From Bacteroidales bacterium (GTDB taxonomy: Bacteria > Bacteroidota > Bacteroidia > Bacteroidales > P3): DNA of 40,455 nucleotides. Both the position numbers and the translations under genes were made by a program. Shown here one piece after another: positions 28,241 through 35,257 of this stretch; positions within the stretch are counted from its first letter, which is position 1, and each line of letters begins with the position of its first letter. Where the stretch lies: positions 1 to 40,455 of the forward strand of contig JAQVXZ010000022.1 of assembly GCA_028708845.1 (NCBI GenBank), in the 5' to 3' direction. Below the pieces are notes generated by a model. The model saw only the letters and a program-made list of their open reading frames with translations. It was not told the DNA's origin and did no database searches.

Positions 28241-28295
28241 AGACTTAGTGAATTAGAATGGCGAATTAATTTTATAGAATGGCGATTTATTTTTT
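28191..28295 (+). repeat. 21-bp intergenic repeat array 4 (4 to 5 units)
   Basis: Units begin at 28191 (poor), 28212 (TGAAACGAAGATTCAC), 28233 (TTAGATGAAGACTTAG), 28254 (TAGAATGGCGAATTA) and 28275 (TAGAATGGCGATTTA), all in 21-bp register. The last two units match each other better than the family head, which suggests local duplication after drift. The array ends about 160 bp before the promoter of the lipoprotein gene. Confidence 0.8.
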
Positions 28296-28456
28296 TCTTG
28301 TTTTAACCAATATCATTGACAAGAAGTATTGTAGAATAACAAAGAGGAACTACTTGTTATTATTCTGCAATTTAATGCGAAATGTTATAAATAGTTAAAA
28401 TCAGAGATTTGTAATAATAATTTACACTGGAAAATTGTTTGAATCATTATTAGTTG

Positions 28457-28464
28457 TATTTTTG
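28457..28464 (+). promoter_or_regulatory. -7 promoter element of the LruC-domain lipoprotein gene
   Basis: TATTTTTG matches TAnnTTTG 34 bp before the start codon at 28499. A half-match ATTG lies 19 bp upstream at 28434-28437. Confidence 0.65.
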
Positions 28465-28498
28465 CAGTCTAATAATCAACCAATAAATTATTTAACAT

Positions 28499-30439
28499 AT
28501 GAATTTTAAAACAACCTATCTATTATTATTTATACCAATATTATTTTTAAGCAGTTGTGTTTCAGACTTTGAAGGTCCTGAGAAATCAGATTATTTTGAT
28601 TTTGCAACAGTTCAAAAATATACACTAGACTTGAATTACTCAAAGAGAAATGATTCAAAAGTATTTTTTGAGATATATAAAGAGAATCCAGTTAATGAAA
28701 ATGGCCAAAAACTCAATGGGTTAAAGCCAATTGCTAAGGGTTTTACTGATAAAAACGGACGTGCAAACTTTGACGTGTTCATTCCTTCGGGCTTAAAACA
28801 TTTTTATGTTTACACCTCAGACCTAGGAGTTCCATCATTATTAGAAGCTTTTGCAGAAAATAATGTTATTAAGTTCGTTAATAACAACATTCAAACTAAA
28901 TCCACAGGTGGATTTGATTTTGCAACAAGAGATAGCTTTTGGAATACTATTATTGGGAAATGGGATTTTAATGGAGAACCTCAGGCTCTAATGACTCCAG
29001 ATGTTATTCCTTCTAGACTTTTAGCAGATGTAAGAAATACTTTACCAGAAGGTGTTTCCGTAATTGCGACAAAACCACATTTACTTTCAGATAATACAAG
29101 TACAAAAATTATAGAAGATGCGAATGTGTTTTTGACATTTTTACATGAAGGAGCTGGATATAAAAACTCAATGGGCTATTTTGTTTACCAAACCAATAAT
29201 CCTCCAACATCAGTTAGTGATATAGAAGAAATATTAGTTTTCCCAAACACTTCTTATGCTCAGGAACAATATGGAGCTTTGAATTCAGGGGATAAAGTTC
29301 AGCTAAGATATAAGGATCCAAAAACGAAGAAGTTTAGTGATGTTTTCCCTGCAGGAACTTCTATAGGTTGGGTATTGGTTGCAGATGGTTTTGAAAAGAA
29401 AGATTCAAAGAAAAGGGGTACTGTTGGAGGTAATGGTAAGAATAAATTCTATTCCATATCTAGTTTAAATCCTGAGCCTGCTAATAAAGAAAGAAGACAT
29501 TGCGTGCTTTTGTATGATCAGCAAACTCAATTCTCAATTATAGGCTTTGAAGATATGCTTACAACCCAAGGGGATAATGATTATGAAGATGTTTTATTCT
29601 ATGCTAGTGCAAATCCTATTGGTGCAATTGAACCTCCTCCACATGTTGTAGTACCTCCTGCTATTCCTGCAGATGTTTTCTATACAACTAACTACTCAGG
29701 AAGCATAGCTTTTGAAGATATTTGGCCATATACTGGAGATTACGACATGAATGATGTAGTAATGGAATATAATATTGATCAAGTATATAATCAAGATAAT
29801 AAAATCATAAGTGCATCAGGCTATTATAAGCTTGTTCACGATGGAGCACAATTAAAAGATGGCTTTGGTTTTCAGCTAGGTGTTGATGATTCAAAGATTC
29901 AATCTTTCTCACTCACTTCAACATATACAGACCCTTATTCCTTTATACAAAGAAATACAAAGGGCTTAGAGGAAGGTCAAAACTTAGCAACAGTAATTCT
30001 TTTCACTAACGCTAAAGATGTTTTTAATAGTTCTACAACTGATAGGATATTTAACTTTAATATTGTATTTACTTCTCCAATAAGTGCTTCTCAATCTATG
30101 ATTCCTCCTTATAATTCATTTATATTCACAAACAGCGATTTAAAGAATTTTAAAAGAAGTCAAGAAGTGCATATGCCAAATTATCCGCCTACAGCAAAAG
30201 CAGATAAGAGTTTATTTGGAAAAGGGCATGATAAATCAAATGAAAGTTTGGGATTATATTATGTTTCAGACCAGAAGTTTCCCTTTGCGATTCATATTCC
30301 AACAACTTATGTTGTTCCAACAGAAAATGTAAGGATAGATATTTTCTACCCAAGATTCAATGACTGGGTTAATAGTTTTGGAGCAACTAATGCAGATTGG
30401 TATAATTCCCCAATTGGTGGAGCAAAAAACAACAAATAA
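28499..30439 (+). CDS. LruC/DUF4114-domain outer-membrane lipoprotein
   Basis: The 646-residue protein has a lipoprotein signal with lipobox LSSC (Cys about residue 20). Residues about 310-380 contain a DUF4114-like stretch (RRHCVLLYDQ...IIGFEDMLTTQGDNDYEDVLF). Residues about 400-640 form the LruC/DUF4842 domain, beginning SGSIAFEDIWPYTGDYDMND and including DGFGFQLGVD. The Asp-rich DNDYEDV and DYDMND loops suggest calcium binding. LruC proteins were first noted in Leptospira and are common in Bacteroidota; their role is unknown. The gene is monocistronic, with its own promoter and a strong terminator. Confidence 0.9.
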   Translation: MNFKTTYLLLFIPILFLSSCVSDFEGPEKSDYFDFATVQKYTLDLNYSKRNDSKVFFEIYKENPVNENGQKLNGLKPIAKGFTDKNGRANFDVFIPSGLKHFYVYTSDLGVPSLLEAFAENNVIKFVNNNIQTKSTGGFDFATRDSFWNTIIGKWDFNGEPQALMTPDVIPSRLLADVRNTLPEGVSVIATKPHLLSDNTSTKIIEDANVFLTFLHEGAGYKNSMGYFVYQTNNPPTSVSDIEEILVFPNTSYAQEQYGALNSGDKVQLRYKDPKTKKFSDVFPAGTSIGWVLVADGFEKKDSKKRGTVGGNGKNKFYSISSLNPEPANKERRHCVLLYDQQTQFSIIGFEDMLTTQGDNDYEDVLFYASANPIGAIEPPPHVVVPPAIPADVFYTTNYSGSIAFEDIWPYTGDYDMNDVVMEYNIDQVYNQDNKIISASGYYKLVHDGAQLKDGFGFQLGVDDSKIQSFSLTSTYTDPYSFIQRNTKGLEEGQNLATVILFTNAKDVFNSSTTDRIFNFNIVFTSPISASQSMIPPYNSFIFTNSDLKNFKRSQEVHMPNYPPTAKADKSLFGKGHDKSNESLGLYYVSDQKFPFAIHIPTTYVVPTENVRIDIFYPRFNDWVNSFGATNADWYNSPIGGAKNNK

Positions 30440-30466
30440 TAAATAATGACATAAGTTATTTATGAC

Positions 30467-30515
30467 AAGTCCCAAATAGGTGAAAATAAACAACACTTAT
30501 TTGGGACTTTTTTAT
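30467..30515 (+). terminator. strong rho-independent terminator after the LruC lipoprotein gene
   Basis: A 16-bp stem pairs 30467-30482 (AAGTCCCAAATAGGTG) with 30494-30509 (CACTTATTTGGGACTT), with one G-T wobble, around an 11-nt loop. A T-run follows on the plus strand. Confidence 0.95.
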
Positions 30516-30531
30516 AGTAGAATAATATAAC

Positions 30532-30562
30532 AAAAAAAAGAGACGCGATTTATCGCGTCTCT
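30532..30562 (-). terminator. ferritin terminator / GC-rich palindrome
   Basis: AGAGACGCGA (30539-30548) and TCGCGTCTCT (30553-30562) form a perfect 10-bp stem with a 4-nt loop. It is followed on the minus strand by seven T residues, so it can terminate ftnA. The stem is GC-rich in an AT-rich genome and resembles a palindromic intergenic repeat that I recall from other Bacteroidota and cyanobacteria. It may be a dispersed repeat used as a terminator. Confidence 0.85.
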
Positions 30563-30598
30563 ACAAATTCAAACAATTATCAATTTAAATTTTATCAA

Positions 30599-31108
30599 TT
30601 ATTCTTCAGCAATTGGAACAAATGTTCTTGATTGCAATTCTTTATCTAATTGGTAAATTCCATAACCGTTATCACCAACTAATGTAAGTGTATCAATTAT
30701 TGCTTGAACACTTTCTTCTTCTTCAACTTGTTCGTCAATAAACCATTTCAACATTGATTGTGTTGCATAGTCTTTTTCTTCGGTTGCTAATGCGTAGATA
30801 TCGTTAATGAGTTTTGTAACAACTTGTTCGTGAGCCAATGCATCTTTGAAAGCATCTAGTGGTGTTTTCCATGTATTTTGAACCTTGTCAATTTGTCTTA
30901 GTTCTGGGTGAGCACCTCTTGAAAGCATATAGTTTAAAAATTTTAAACCATGAGATTGTTCTTCTTGGAATTGTATCTCCATCCAATTTGCAAATCCAGG
31001 TAATCCTTTTGCTGAAAAGTCAGCTGACATTGATAAATAAAGGAATGCAGACCAGTATTCTGCGTTTATTTGAGCGTTTATTGCTTCTTGTAACTTTTTG
31101 CTTAACAT
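30599..31108 (-). CDS. ftnA: non-haem ferritin
   Basis: Ferritin oxidises Fe(II) and stores iron inside a 24-subunit shell. The 169-residue protein has the normal length. The ferroxidase residues align with E. coli FtnA: Glu17 (INAEYWSA), Glu50 and His53 (FQEEQSHGLK), Glu94 (AHEQV), Gln127 (DEQVEEEES) and the third-site glutamates 129/130. It is monocistronic, with a perfect consensus promoter upstream and a hairpin terminator downstream. No TGTAA-N6-TTACA operator lies near its promoter, so it appears to be outside the hcp regulon next door. Confidence 0.96.
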   Translation of the reverse strand: MLSKKLQEAINAQINAEYWSAFLYLSMSADFSAKGLPGFANWMEIQFQEEQSHGLKFLNYMLSRGAHPELRQIDKVQNTWKTPLDAFKDALAHEQVVTKLINDIYALATEEKDYATQSMLKWFIDEQVEEEESVQAIIDTLTLVGDNGYGIYQLDKELQSRTFVPIAEE

Positions 31109-31153
31109 AATATATTCTTGTTTTTAGTTAATAATTATTGTTTTATTCTTGTA

Positions 31154-31184
31154 CAAAGGTAATCGTTTAATAAACAATTACAAA
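31154..31184 (-). promoter_or_regulatory. promoter of ftnA
   Basis: On the minus strand TTTG (31181-31184) is followed after exactly 19 bp by TACCTTTG (31154-31161), a perfect Bacteroidota consensus. The predicted leader is about 40 nt. The -33 element lies directly against the end of the mpg remnant. Confidence 0.85.
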
Positions 31185-31429
31185 TTATATAACGACAAAT
31201 CTCAAGTTTTTATTGTGATACTCCTGGGTTGCATAGTTTATTCCCATTCTTGGGCTTGTCTTGTATTTGATTTTGCTTCCATCATCTTCAATCCACAATT
31301 CATCGCTCAATGATAGATTAGTTTTATTATCTCTTTTCTTTCTCTTCTGCAAAGAAGTTTCCCTAGTAGTGAGGGTGCAAGCTCTAAGGCGTTTTGTTAA
31401 AAGAATTCTTGAGTTAACCTGGTATTCAT
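31185..31429 (-). pseudogene. decayed 3-methyladenine DNA glycosylase (mpg/AAG family)
   Basis: On the minus strand an ATG 5 bp after the crp-family stop codon reads MNTRLTQEFF, then a TAA stop, then QNALELAPSLLGKLLCRR in the same frame. This is the usual N-terminus of AAG-family glycosylases (LTxxFF..xALExAxxLLGKxLxR). After KEIIKL the frame shifts and the reading resumes as LSLSDELWIEDDGSKIKY followed by SPRMGINYATQEYH...LRFVV and a stop, the family's C-terminus (SPRIGIxYA). The middle of the protein, including the catalytic region, is missing: 245 bp remain of a gene that is usually about 600 bp. It carries one stop, one frameshift and a large internal deletion, so it cannot be functional. 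Confidence 0.8.
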
Positions 31430-31434
31430 TTCAT

Positions 31435-32106
31435 TTAGTTGTTTTCTCTGAATATTCTTGTAAGCCCTGGTTTATTTAAAATAATAAAGCTTTTCTGTTT
31501 GGAATCTATTAATCCCTCATCAATCATATCTTTAATGGTCTTTGCAAGAGCTGGTCTTGTAACTCCAAACATATTTGCAAGTTCTTGTTGAGTATGAGTA
31601 ATCTCAAATTCATTTGAATAATGATAGGTTGAGTTTTCTAATAAATAGCCTGCAATTTTACTTTTTATTGTGCCAAAACAAAGAGATCTAACCTTTGTGG
31701 ATAAGAAGCTACTCCTATTTGATATCATTTTTAGGAAGTTCATAAGTAGTTTTGGGTTTCTTTGAAGCATATAATTAAACTCTACCTTGGCAATAGGCAG
31801 AACTTTTACTTTCTCAACTGCCGTTACCTCCACAGGCATTTTATTTGTTTCAGCATAAAATATGGCAGGAGCAATAACTCCAGGTGCTGCAATTGTTTCA
31901 ATAAACATATTCTTTCCACTAATATGTGTCATTGAATTAGACACCTCACCTTCCAAAAGAAGAAGTAAGTACTTATATTCATCTCCTTGAGCAAGTATTA
32001 CATCTCCATTGACAAAGGTTCTTATACCGTATTGTTTACCAATAACTTTCGTTATTTCCTCCTCTGACATACCTTCGAAAAGAGGACAGTTAATTAAGTT
32101 TTCCAT
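31435..32106 (-). CDS. Crp/Fnr-family transcriptional regulator, HcpR-like
   Basis: The start is set at 32106 (MENLINCPLFEGMSEEEI), giving 223 residues, the normal Crp/Fnr length. A longer frame from 32166 is excluded because the only -7 box lies between that codon and this one. Residues about 10-120 are a cyclic-nucleotide-type beta-roll. A long helix follows, then a winged helix-turn-helix at about 165-200 (TQQELANMFGVTRPALAKTI). There is no Cys cluster of the Fnr type. It is divergent from hcp with a perfect palindrome between them, the arrangement of HcpR, a haem-based nitric-oxide-responsive activator of hcp in anaerobes. Ligand binding cannot be confirmed from sequence. Confidence 0.9.
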   Translation of the reverse strand: MENLINCPLFEGMSEEEITKVIGKQYGIRTFVNGDVILAQGDEYKYLLLLLEGEVSNSMTHISGKNMFIETIAAPGVIAPAIFYAETNKMPVEVTAVEKVKVLPIAKVEFNYMLQRNPKLLMNFLKMISNRSSFLSTKVRSLCFGTIKSKIAGYLLENSTYHYSNEFEITHTQQELANMFGVTRPALAKTIKDMIDEGLIDSKQKSFIILNKPGLTRIFRENN

Positions 32107-32109
32107 ATG

Positions 32110-32117
32110 CAAATATA
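32110..32117 (-). promoter_or_regulatory. -7 element of the Crp/Fnr gene, implying a leaderless mRNA
   Basis: On the minus strand TATATTTG matches TAnnTTTG and only three bases separate it from the ATG at 32106. Transcription should start at or within a base or two of the start codon. Confidence 0.7.
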
Positions 32118-32130
32118 AATTATTTTCTTG

Positions 32131-32152
32131 GTTTGTAATAAATGTTACAAAC
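32131..32152. promoter_or_regulatory. Crp/Fnr-type operator between the regulator gene and hcp
   Basis: GTTTGTAA and TTACAAAC form a perfect 8-bp inverted repeat around a 6-bp spacer. The centre, 32141.5, is 36.5 bp before the last base of the hcp -7 box, so about -42 from the hcp start, the class II activator position. It is 31.5 bp from the -7 box of the regulator gene, where binding would cover its -33 region and may cause autorepression. The same core TGTAA-N6-TTACA recurs at 33926-33941. Confidence 0.85.
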
Positions 32153-32170
32153 ATTTTTTGTTTCATGCTC

Positions 32171-32178
32171 TATCTTTG
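32171..32178 (+). promoter_or_regulatory. -7 promoter element of hcp
   Basis: TATCTTTG matches TAnnTTTG, 33 bp before the hcp start. There is no -33 TTTG at the right distance; the operator takes that place, as expected for an activator-dependent promoter. Confidence 0.75.
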
Positions 32179-32211
32179 CACCATAATTATAAACCTAAAA
32201 ATTCAAAAACT

Positions 32212-33858
32212 ATGAGTTCAATGTTTTGTTTTCAATGCCAAGAGACAGCGGGCAACAAAGGCTGTGCTATAAAAGGAGTTTGTGGAAAAGAACCTCAAAC
32301 ATCTAATTATATGGATATGTTACTATATGTTACAAGAGGAATAGCAATAGTAAATAAGAAACTAAGAGAGAATAATGTTGCAAGCAAAAAAGCTGAGCAT
32401 GCTATTATTGATGCTTTATTTGCTACAATTACAAATGCAAACTTCGACGATGATGCAATTATTGCAAAGATAGATAATGCATTTAGTTTAAAAGATGCTC
32501 TTATTGCAGAGGCAAAAGAGAAAGGTATTGCTTTACCAGAAATGGATGAGGTATGGTTTAAGGTTGAGGCTCATGATTACTTATCATACGGCTCAAAAGT
32601 TGGTGTTTTAAGCGAAGAAAACGAAGATATTCGTTCATTAAAACAACTATCTCTTTACGGACTAAAAGGACTTGCAGCTTATGCAGAGCATGCATTAAAT
32701 CTTGGATTTGAAGACGAAACTTTATACGAAATATTTGAAGAAGCACTTTATGGCATTAGTTCAAATGAGTTAAGTGCAGACGAATTAACTGCTCTTGTTC
32801 TTAAAGTAGGTTCTATTGGAGTAAATGCTATGGCATTACTTGACAAAGCTAATACTACAACTTACGGACATCCAGAAATAACTAAGGTTAATTTAGGAGT
32901 AAGAAAGAATCCTGGTATCTTAATTTCAGGTCACGACCTAAAAGACCTTGAAGAACTTCTTATTCAAACACAAGGAACAGGCGTTGATGTTTACACACAT
33001 GGTGAAATGCTTCCTGCTAACTCATACCCAGCTTTCAAGAAATATTCTAATTTCGTTGGAAACTACGGTGGATCATGGTGGCACCAAAAAGAAGAATTCT
33101 CTACATTTAACGGACCAATCCTATTTACAACAAACTGTATTGTTCCTCCAGCAAAAGATGCTAACTATTTAGGTAAAATCTTTACAACTGGAAGTTCTGG
33201 CCTTGCAGGAGCAATTCATATTGCACCAAGAGAAGAAGGAAAGCAAAAAGATTTCTCACAAATCATTGCAATGGCTAAAACATGCGCTGCACCAACAGAA
33301 ATCGAAACAGGTGAATTAACAGCAGGTTTTGCACATAACCAAGTACTTCAATTAGCTGACAAAGTAGTTGATGCAGTTAAAGCAGGAGCTATTAAGAAAT
33401 TTGTTGTTATGGCAGGATGTGATGGTAGAATGAAATCAAGAAACTACTACACTGAATTTGCACAAGCTCTTCCAAAAGATACAGTAATTTTAACAGCAGG
33501 ATGTGCTAAATATCGTTATAACAAACTTCAGTTAGGTGATATCGGTGGAATTCCAAGAGTACTTGACGCAGGACAATGTAATGATAGCTATTCATTAGTT
33601 GTAATTGCACTAGCTCTTAAGGATGCATTCGGTTTAGATGATGTTAATGACTTACCAATAGTTTATAATATCGCTTGGTACGAACAAAAAGCAGTAATTG
33701 TTCTTCTAGCGCTTCTTTCTTTAGGAGTAAAGAACATTCACTTAGGACCAACACTTCCAGCTTTCCTTTCACCAAATGTAGTTGATGTTTTAGTAAAAAA
33801 CTTCGGCATAGGTGGAATATCAACTGTTGAAGAAGATATGAAAAACTGGATAGCATAA
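32212..33858 (+). CDS. hcp: hybrid cluster protein (hydroxylamine/NO reductase)
   Basis: Hcp holds a [4Fe-4S] cluster and a hybrid Fe-S-O cluster and reduces nitric oxide or hydroxylamine under anaerobic nitrosative stress. The start is at 32212 ([14 protein letters not shown]), after the -7 box, giving 548 residues; an upstream in-frame ATG at 32128 precedes the promoter and is rejected. The N-terminal cysteines 6, 9, 18 and 24 (C-x2-C-x8-C-x5-C) are the class 1 pattern of strict anaerobes. Hybrid-cluster ligands appear in [45 protein letters not shown] and GQCNDSYS. It is followed by a strong terminator. Confidence 0.97.
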   Translation: MSSMFCFQCQETAGNKGCAIKGVCGKEPQTSNYMDMLLYVTRGIAIVNKKLRENNVASKKAEHAIIDALFATITNANFDDDAIIAKIDNAFSLKDALIAEAKEKGIALPEMDEVWFKVEAHDYLSYGSKVGVLSEENEDIRSLKQLSLYGLKGLAAYAEHALNLGFEDETLYEIFEEALYGISSNELSADELTALVLKVGSIGVNAMALLDKANTTTYGHPEITKVNLGVRKNPGILISGHDLKDLEELLIQTQGTGVDVYTHGEMLPANSYPAFKKYSNFVGNYGGSWWHQKEEFSTFNGPILFTTNCIVPPAKDANYLGKIFTTGSSGLAGAIHIAPREEGKQKDFSQIIAMAKTCAAPTEIETGELTAGFAHNQVLQLADKVVDAVKAGAIKKFVVMAGCDGRMKSRNYYTEFAQALPKDTVILTAGCAKYRYNKLQLGDIGGIPRVLDAGQCNDSYSLVVIALALKDAFGLDDVNDLPIVYNIAWYEQKAVIVLLALLSLGVKNIHLGPTLPAFLSPNVVDVLVKNFGIGGISTVEEDMKNWIA

Positions 33859-33887
33859 TTTATCCAAACCTATAAAACATAATTTAT

Positions 33888-33919
33888 GAGCTAACTCGAA
33901 AGAGTTAGCTCTTTTTTTT
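33888..33919 (+). terminator. rho-independent terminator after hcp
   Basis: GAGCTAACTC and GAGTTAGCTC form a perfect 10-bp stem closed by a GAAA tetraloop, followed by eight Ts. Confidence 0.96.
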
Positions 33920-33925
33920 GTGCTT

Positions 33926-33941
33926 TGTAATCAATGTTACA
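33926..33941. promoter_or_regulatory. second HcpR-type operator, upstream of the ferredoxin-domain gene
   Basis: TGTAA-TCAATG-TTACA repeats the core of the hcp operator, including most of the spacer (wAATG). Its centre, 33933.5, is again 36.5 bp before the last base of the downstream -7 box, identical to hcp. Confidence 0.85.
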
Positions 33942-33962
33942 GAACTTTGTTTTCTTTGGTTG

Positions 33963-33970
33963 TATTTTTG
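33963..33970 (+). promoter_or_regulatory. -7 promoter element of the ferredoxin-domain gene
   Basis: TATTTTTG matches TAnnTTTG, 33 bp before the start at 34004. As at hcp, a proper -33 element is missing and an operator occupies the activator position. Confidence 0.75.
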
Positions 33971-34003
33971 CATTAGAAATTAAAACTAAAAACTAAATAC
34001 GAT

Positions 34004-34864
34004 ATGAAAAGAACAGTAATAAAAATAGATGAAGACTTATGTAATGGTTGTGGACAATGTGTTACAGGTTGTCACGAGGGAGCATTACAATTAATAGATG
34101 GCAAAGCTGTTATGATTAGCGAAATGTACTGCGATGGGCTTGGAGCTTGCATTGGCGAATGTCCTGTTGGAGCAATTGAACTAATTGAAAAGGAAGCAGA
34201 GCCTTATGATGAAATAAAGGTAATGGAGCGTATTGCATTAAAGGGAGAGCATGTTGTTGTAGCTCATCTAAAACATATGAAAGACCATAACGAATTGGAA
34301 TATCTTCGTCAAGGAATAGAATACCTAAGAGAGCATAATATCAACTATGATCTATCTTCAATAGAAACGAAAGAAGATAAGAAGGAAGTAATCAATTCTT
34401 TTTCAGGTTGTCCTGGACTAGCTGCTCAAAGCTTTGAAAAGCCTCAGATAAAAGAGGAAGAGTTTAGCACTGCGAATCAAAAATCAGAACTTACCCACTG
34501 GCCAATACAGCTACACCTTCAAAGCCCTACAGCATCTTATTTCCAAAATGCAAACGTATTAATAGCTGCTGACTGCACTGCTTTCTCAATAGGAGCATTT
34601 CATTCACAATTACTTAAAAACAAAGTTCTATCAATAGCTTGTCCAAAACTAGATTCAAATAAGGAATCATACCTTGAGAAAATAACAGCAATGATTGATG
34701 TTGCTAAAATAGATACCCTTACAGTTGCAATGATGGAAGTTCCTTGTTGTGGTGGTCTAATTCAAATTGCAAAGCTTGCAAGAGAGAATGCAAAGAGGAA
34801 TATCCCAATCAAAGCAATCATTATAGGAATAAAGGGAGAGATACTTGAAGAGAATTGGTTATAA
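34004..34864 (+). CDS. 4Fe-4S dicluster ferredoxin-domain protein, Hcp partner candidate
   Basis: The 286-residue cytosolic protein opens with two ferredoxin motifs. The first has Cys13, 16, 19 and 23 (CNGCGQCVTGC). The second has Cys43, 49 and 53 followed by Pro (CDGLGACIGECP) but Leu46 where the second cysteine normally stands. The C-terminal 140 residues hold further cysteines in SGCPGLAA, AADCTAFSIGAFH, SIACPKLDSN and VPCCGGL, probably more cluster or metal ligands. The shared operator and promoter layout with hcp make it a likely electron donor to Hcp, or another part of the NO response. The family is widespread in anaerobes, but I do not know a proven function. Confidence 0.85.
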   Translation: MKRTVIKIDEDLCNGCGQCVTGCHEGALQLIDGKAVMISEMYCDGLGACIGECPVGAIELIEKEAEPYDEIKVMERIALKGEHVVVAHLKHMKDHNELEYLRQGIEYLREHNINYDLSSIETKEDKKEVINSFSGCPGLAAQSFEKPQIKEEEFSTANQKSELTHWPIQLHLQSPTASYFQNANVLIAADCTAFSIGAFHSQLLKNKVLSIACPKLDSNKESYLEKITAMIDVAKIDTLTVAMMEVPCCGGLIQIAKLARENAKRNIPIKAIIIGIKGEILEENWL

Positions 34865-34944
34865 TCTTATATGTCATATCAAATAATGATTTGGGTTAGT
34901 ACATTATCATATTAGACATTTATATTATTATTACCAATAGATAG

Positions 34945-34978
34945 GGGGATTGATTTATTTCAATTCCCTTATTTTTTG
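34945..34978 (+). terminator. probable terminator after the ferredoxin-domain gene
   Basis: GGGGATTGA (34945-34953) pairs with TCAATTCCC (34960-34968) with one G-T wobble and a 6-nt loop, followed by a T-rich run. A second hairpin at 34989-35021 (AGGAG, bulge, TTAAGG) has no T-run and no assigned role. Confidence 0.75.
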
Positions 34979-35025
34979 TGAGTGATTAAGGAGATTAAGG
35001 TCTTGAAAGTCCTTAACTCCTATAA

Positions 35026-35063
35026 AAGAAAAAAGACTGAATTGATATTATTCAAAACAGTCT
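35026..35063 (-). terminator. terminator of the tRNA-Leu gene
   Basis: On the minus strand AGACTG (35058-35063) and CAGTCT (35034-35039) can pair around an 18-nt loop and are followed by a T-run. It lies 15 bp downstream of the tRNA end. The stem is short. Confidence 0.6.
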
Positions 35064-35077
35064 CTTTTTATTCTCTG

Positions 35078-35159
35078 TGCGGATGAAGGGACTCGAACCC
35101 CCACGTCTTTCAACACTAGATCCTAAGTCTAGCGCGGCTACCAATTACGCCACATCCGC
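35078..35159 (-). tRNA. tRNA-Leu (anticodon UAG)
   Basis: The 82-nt gene folds as a cloverleaf. The acceptor stem is GCGGATG/CATCCGC with discriminator A. The anticodon stem CTAGA/TCTAG holds loop CTTAGGA with anticodon TAG (complement of 35123-35125). The T arm has GGTTCGAGTCC. The long variable arm (about TGTTGAAAGACGT) is the class II feature of leucine tRNAs. The 3' CCA is not encoded, so it must be added. It stands alone, with a perfect promoter and its own terminator. Confidence 0.96.
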
Positions 35160-35173
35160 TATTATTGAGGTTG

Positions 35174-35204
35174 CAAAGGTAGATATTTTTTTGTTACCAC
35201 CAAA
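35174..35204 (-). promoter_or_regulatory. promoter of tRNA-Leu
   Basis: On the minus strand TTTG (35201-35204), exactly 19 bp, then TACCTTTG (35174-35181): a full consensus promoter ending 15 bp before the tRNA 5' end. Confidence 0.85.
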
Positions 35205-35257
35205 TTTTTATTTGATTTTTTTTATCTACCTATGCAGTTTTTTTTCCTCTTGTTTTA

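Noticed and set aside
31261-31479. 72-residue open frame on the plus strand
   Set aside because: It is the antisense shadow of the mpg pseudogene and of the 3' end of the Crp/Fnr gene, and has no recognisable protein features.
32107-32166. Longer Crp/Fnr frame starting at 32166
   Set aside because: The only promoter lies between 32110 and 32117, downstream of that codon; the normal family length is met from 32106.
32128-32211. Longer hcp reading frame starting at 32128
   Set aside because: The extra 28 codons lie across the operator and the -7 box; the Hcp family starts at MFCFQC, so the start at 32212 is used.
34989-35021. Hairpin AGGAG-bulge-TTAAGG as a terminator
   Set aside because: No T-run follows on either strand; transcription from both sides is already covered by neighbouring hairpins.
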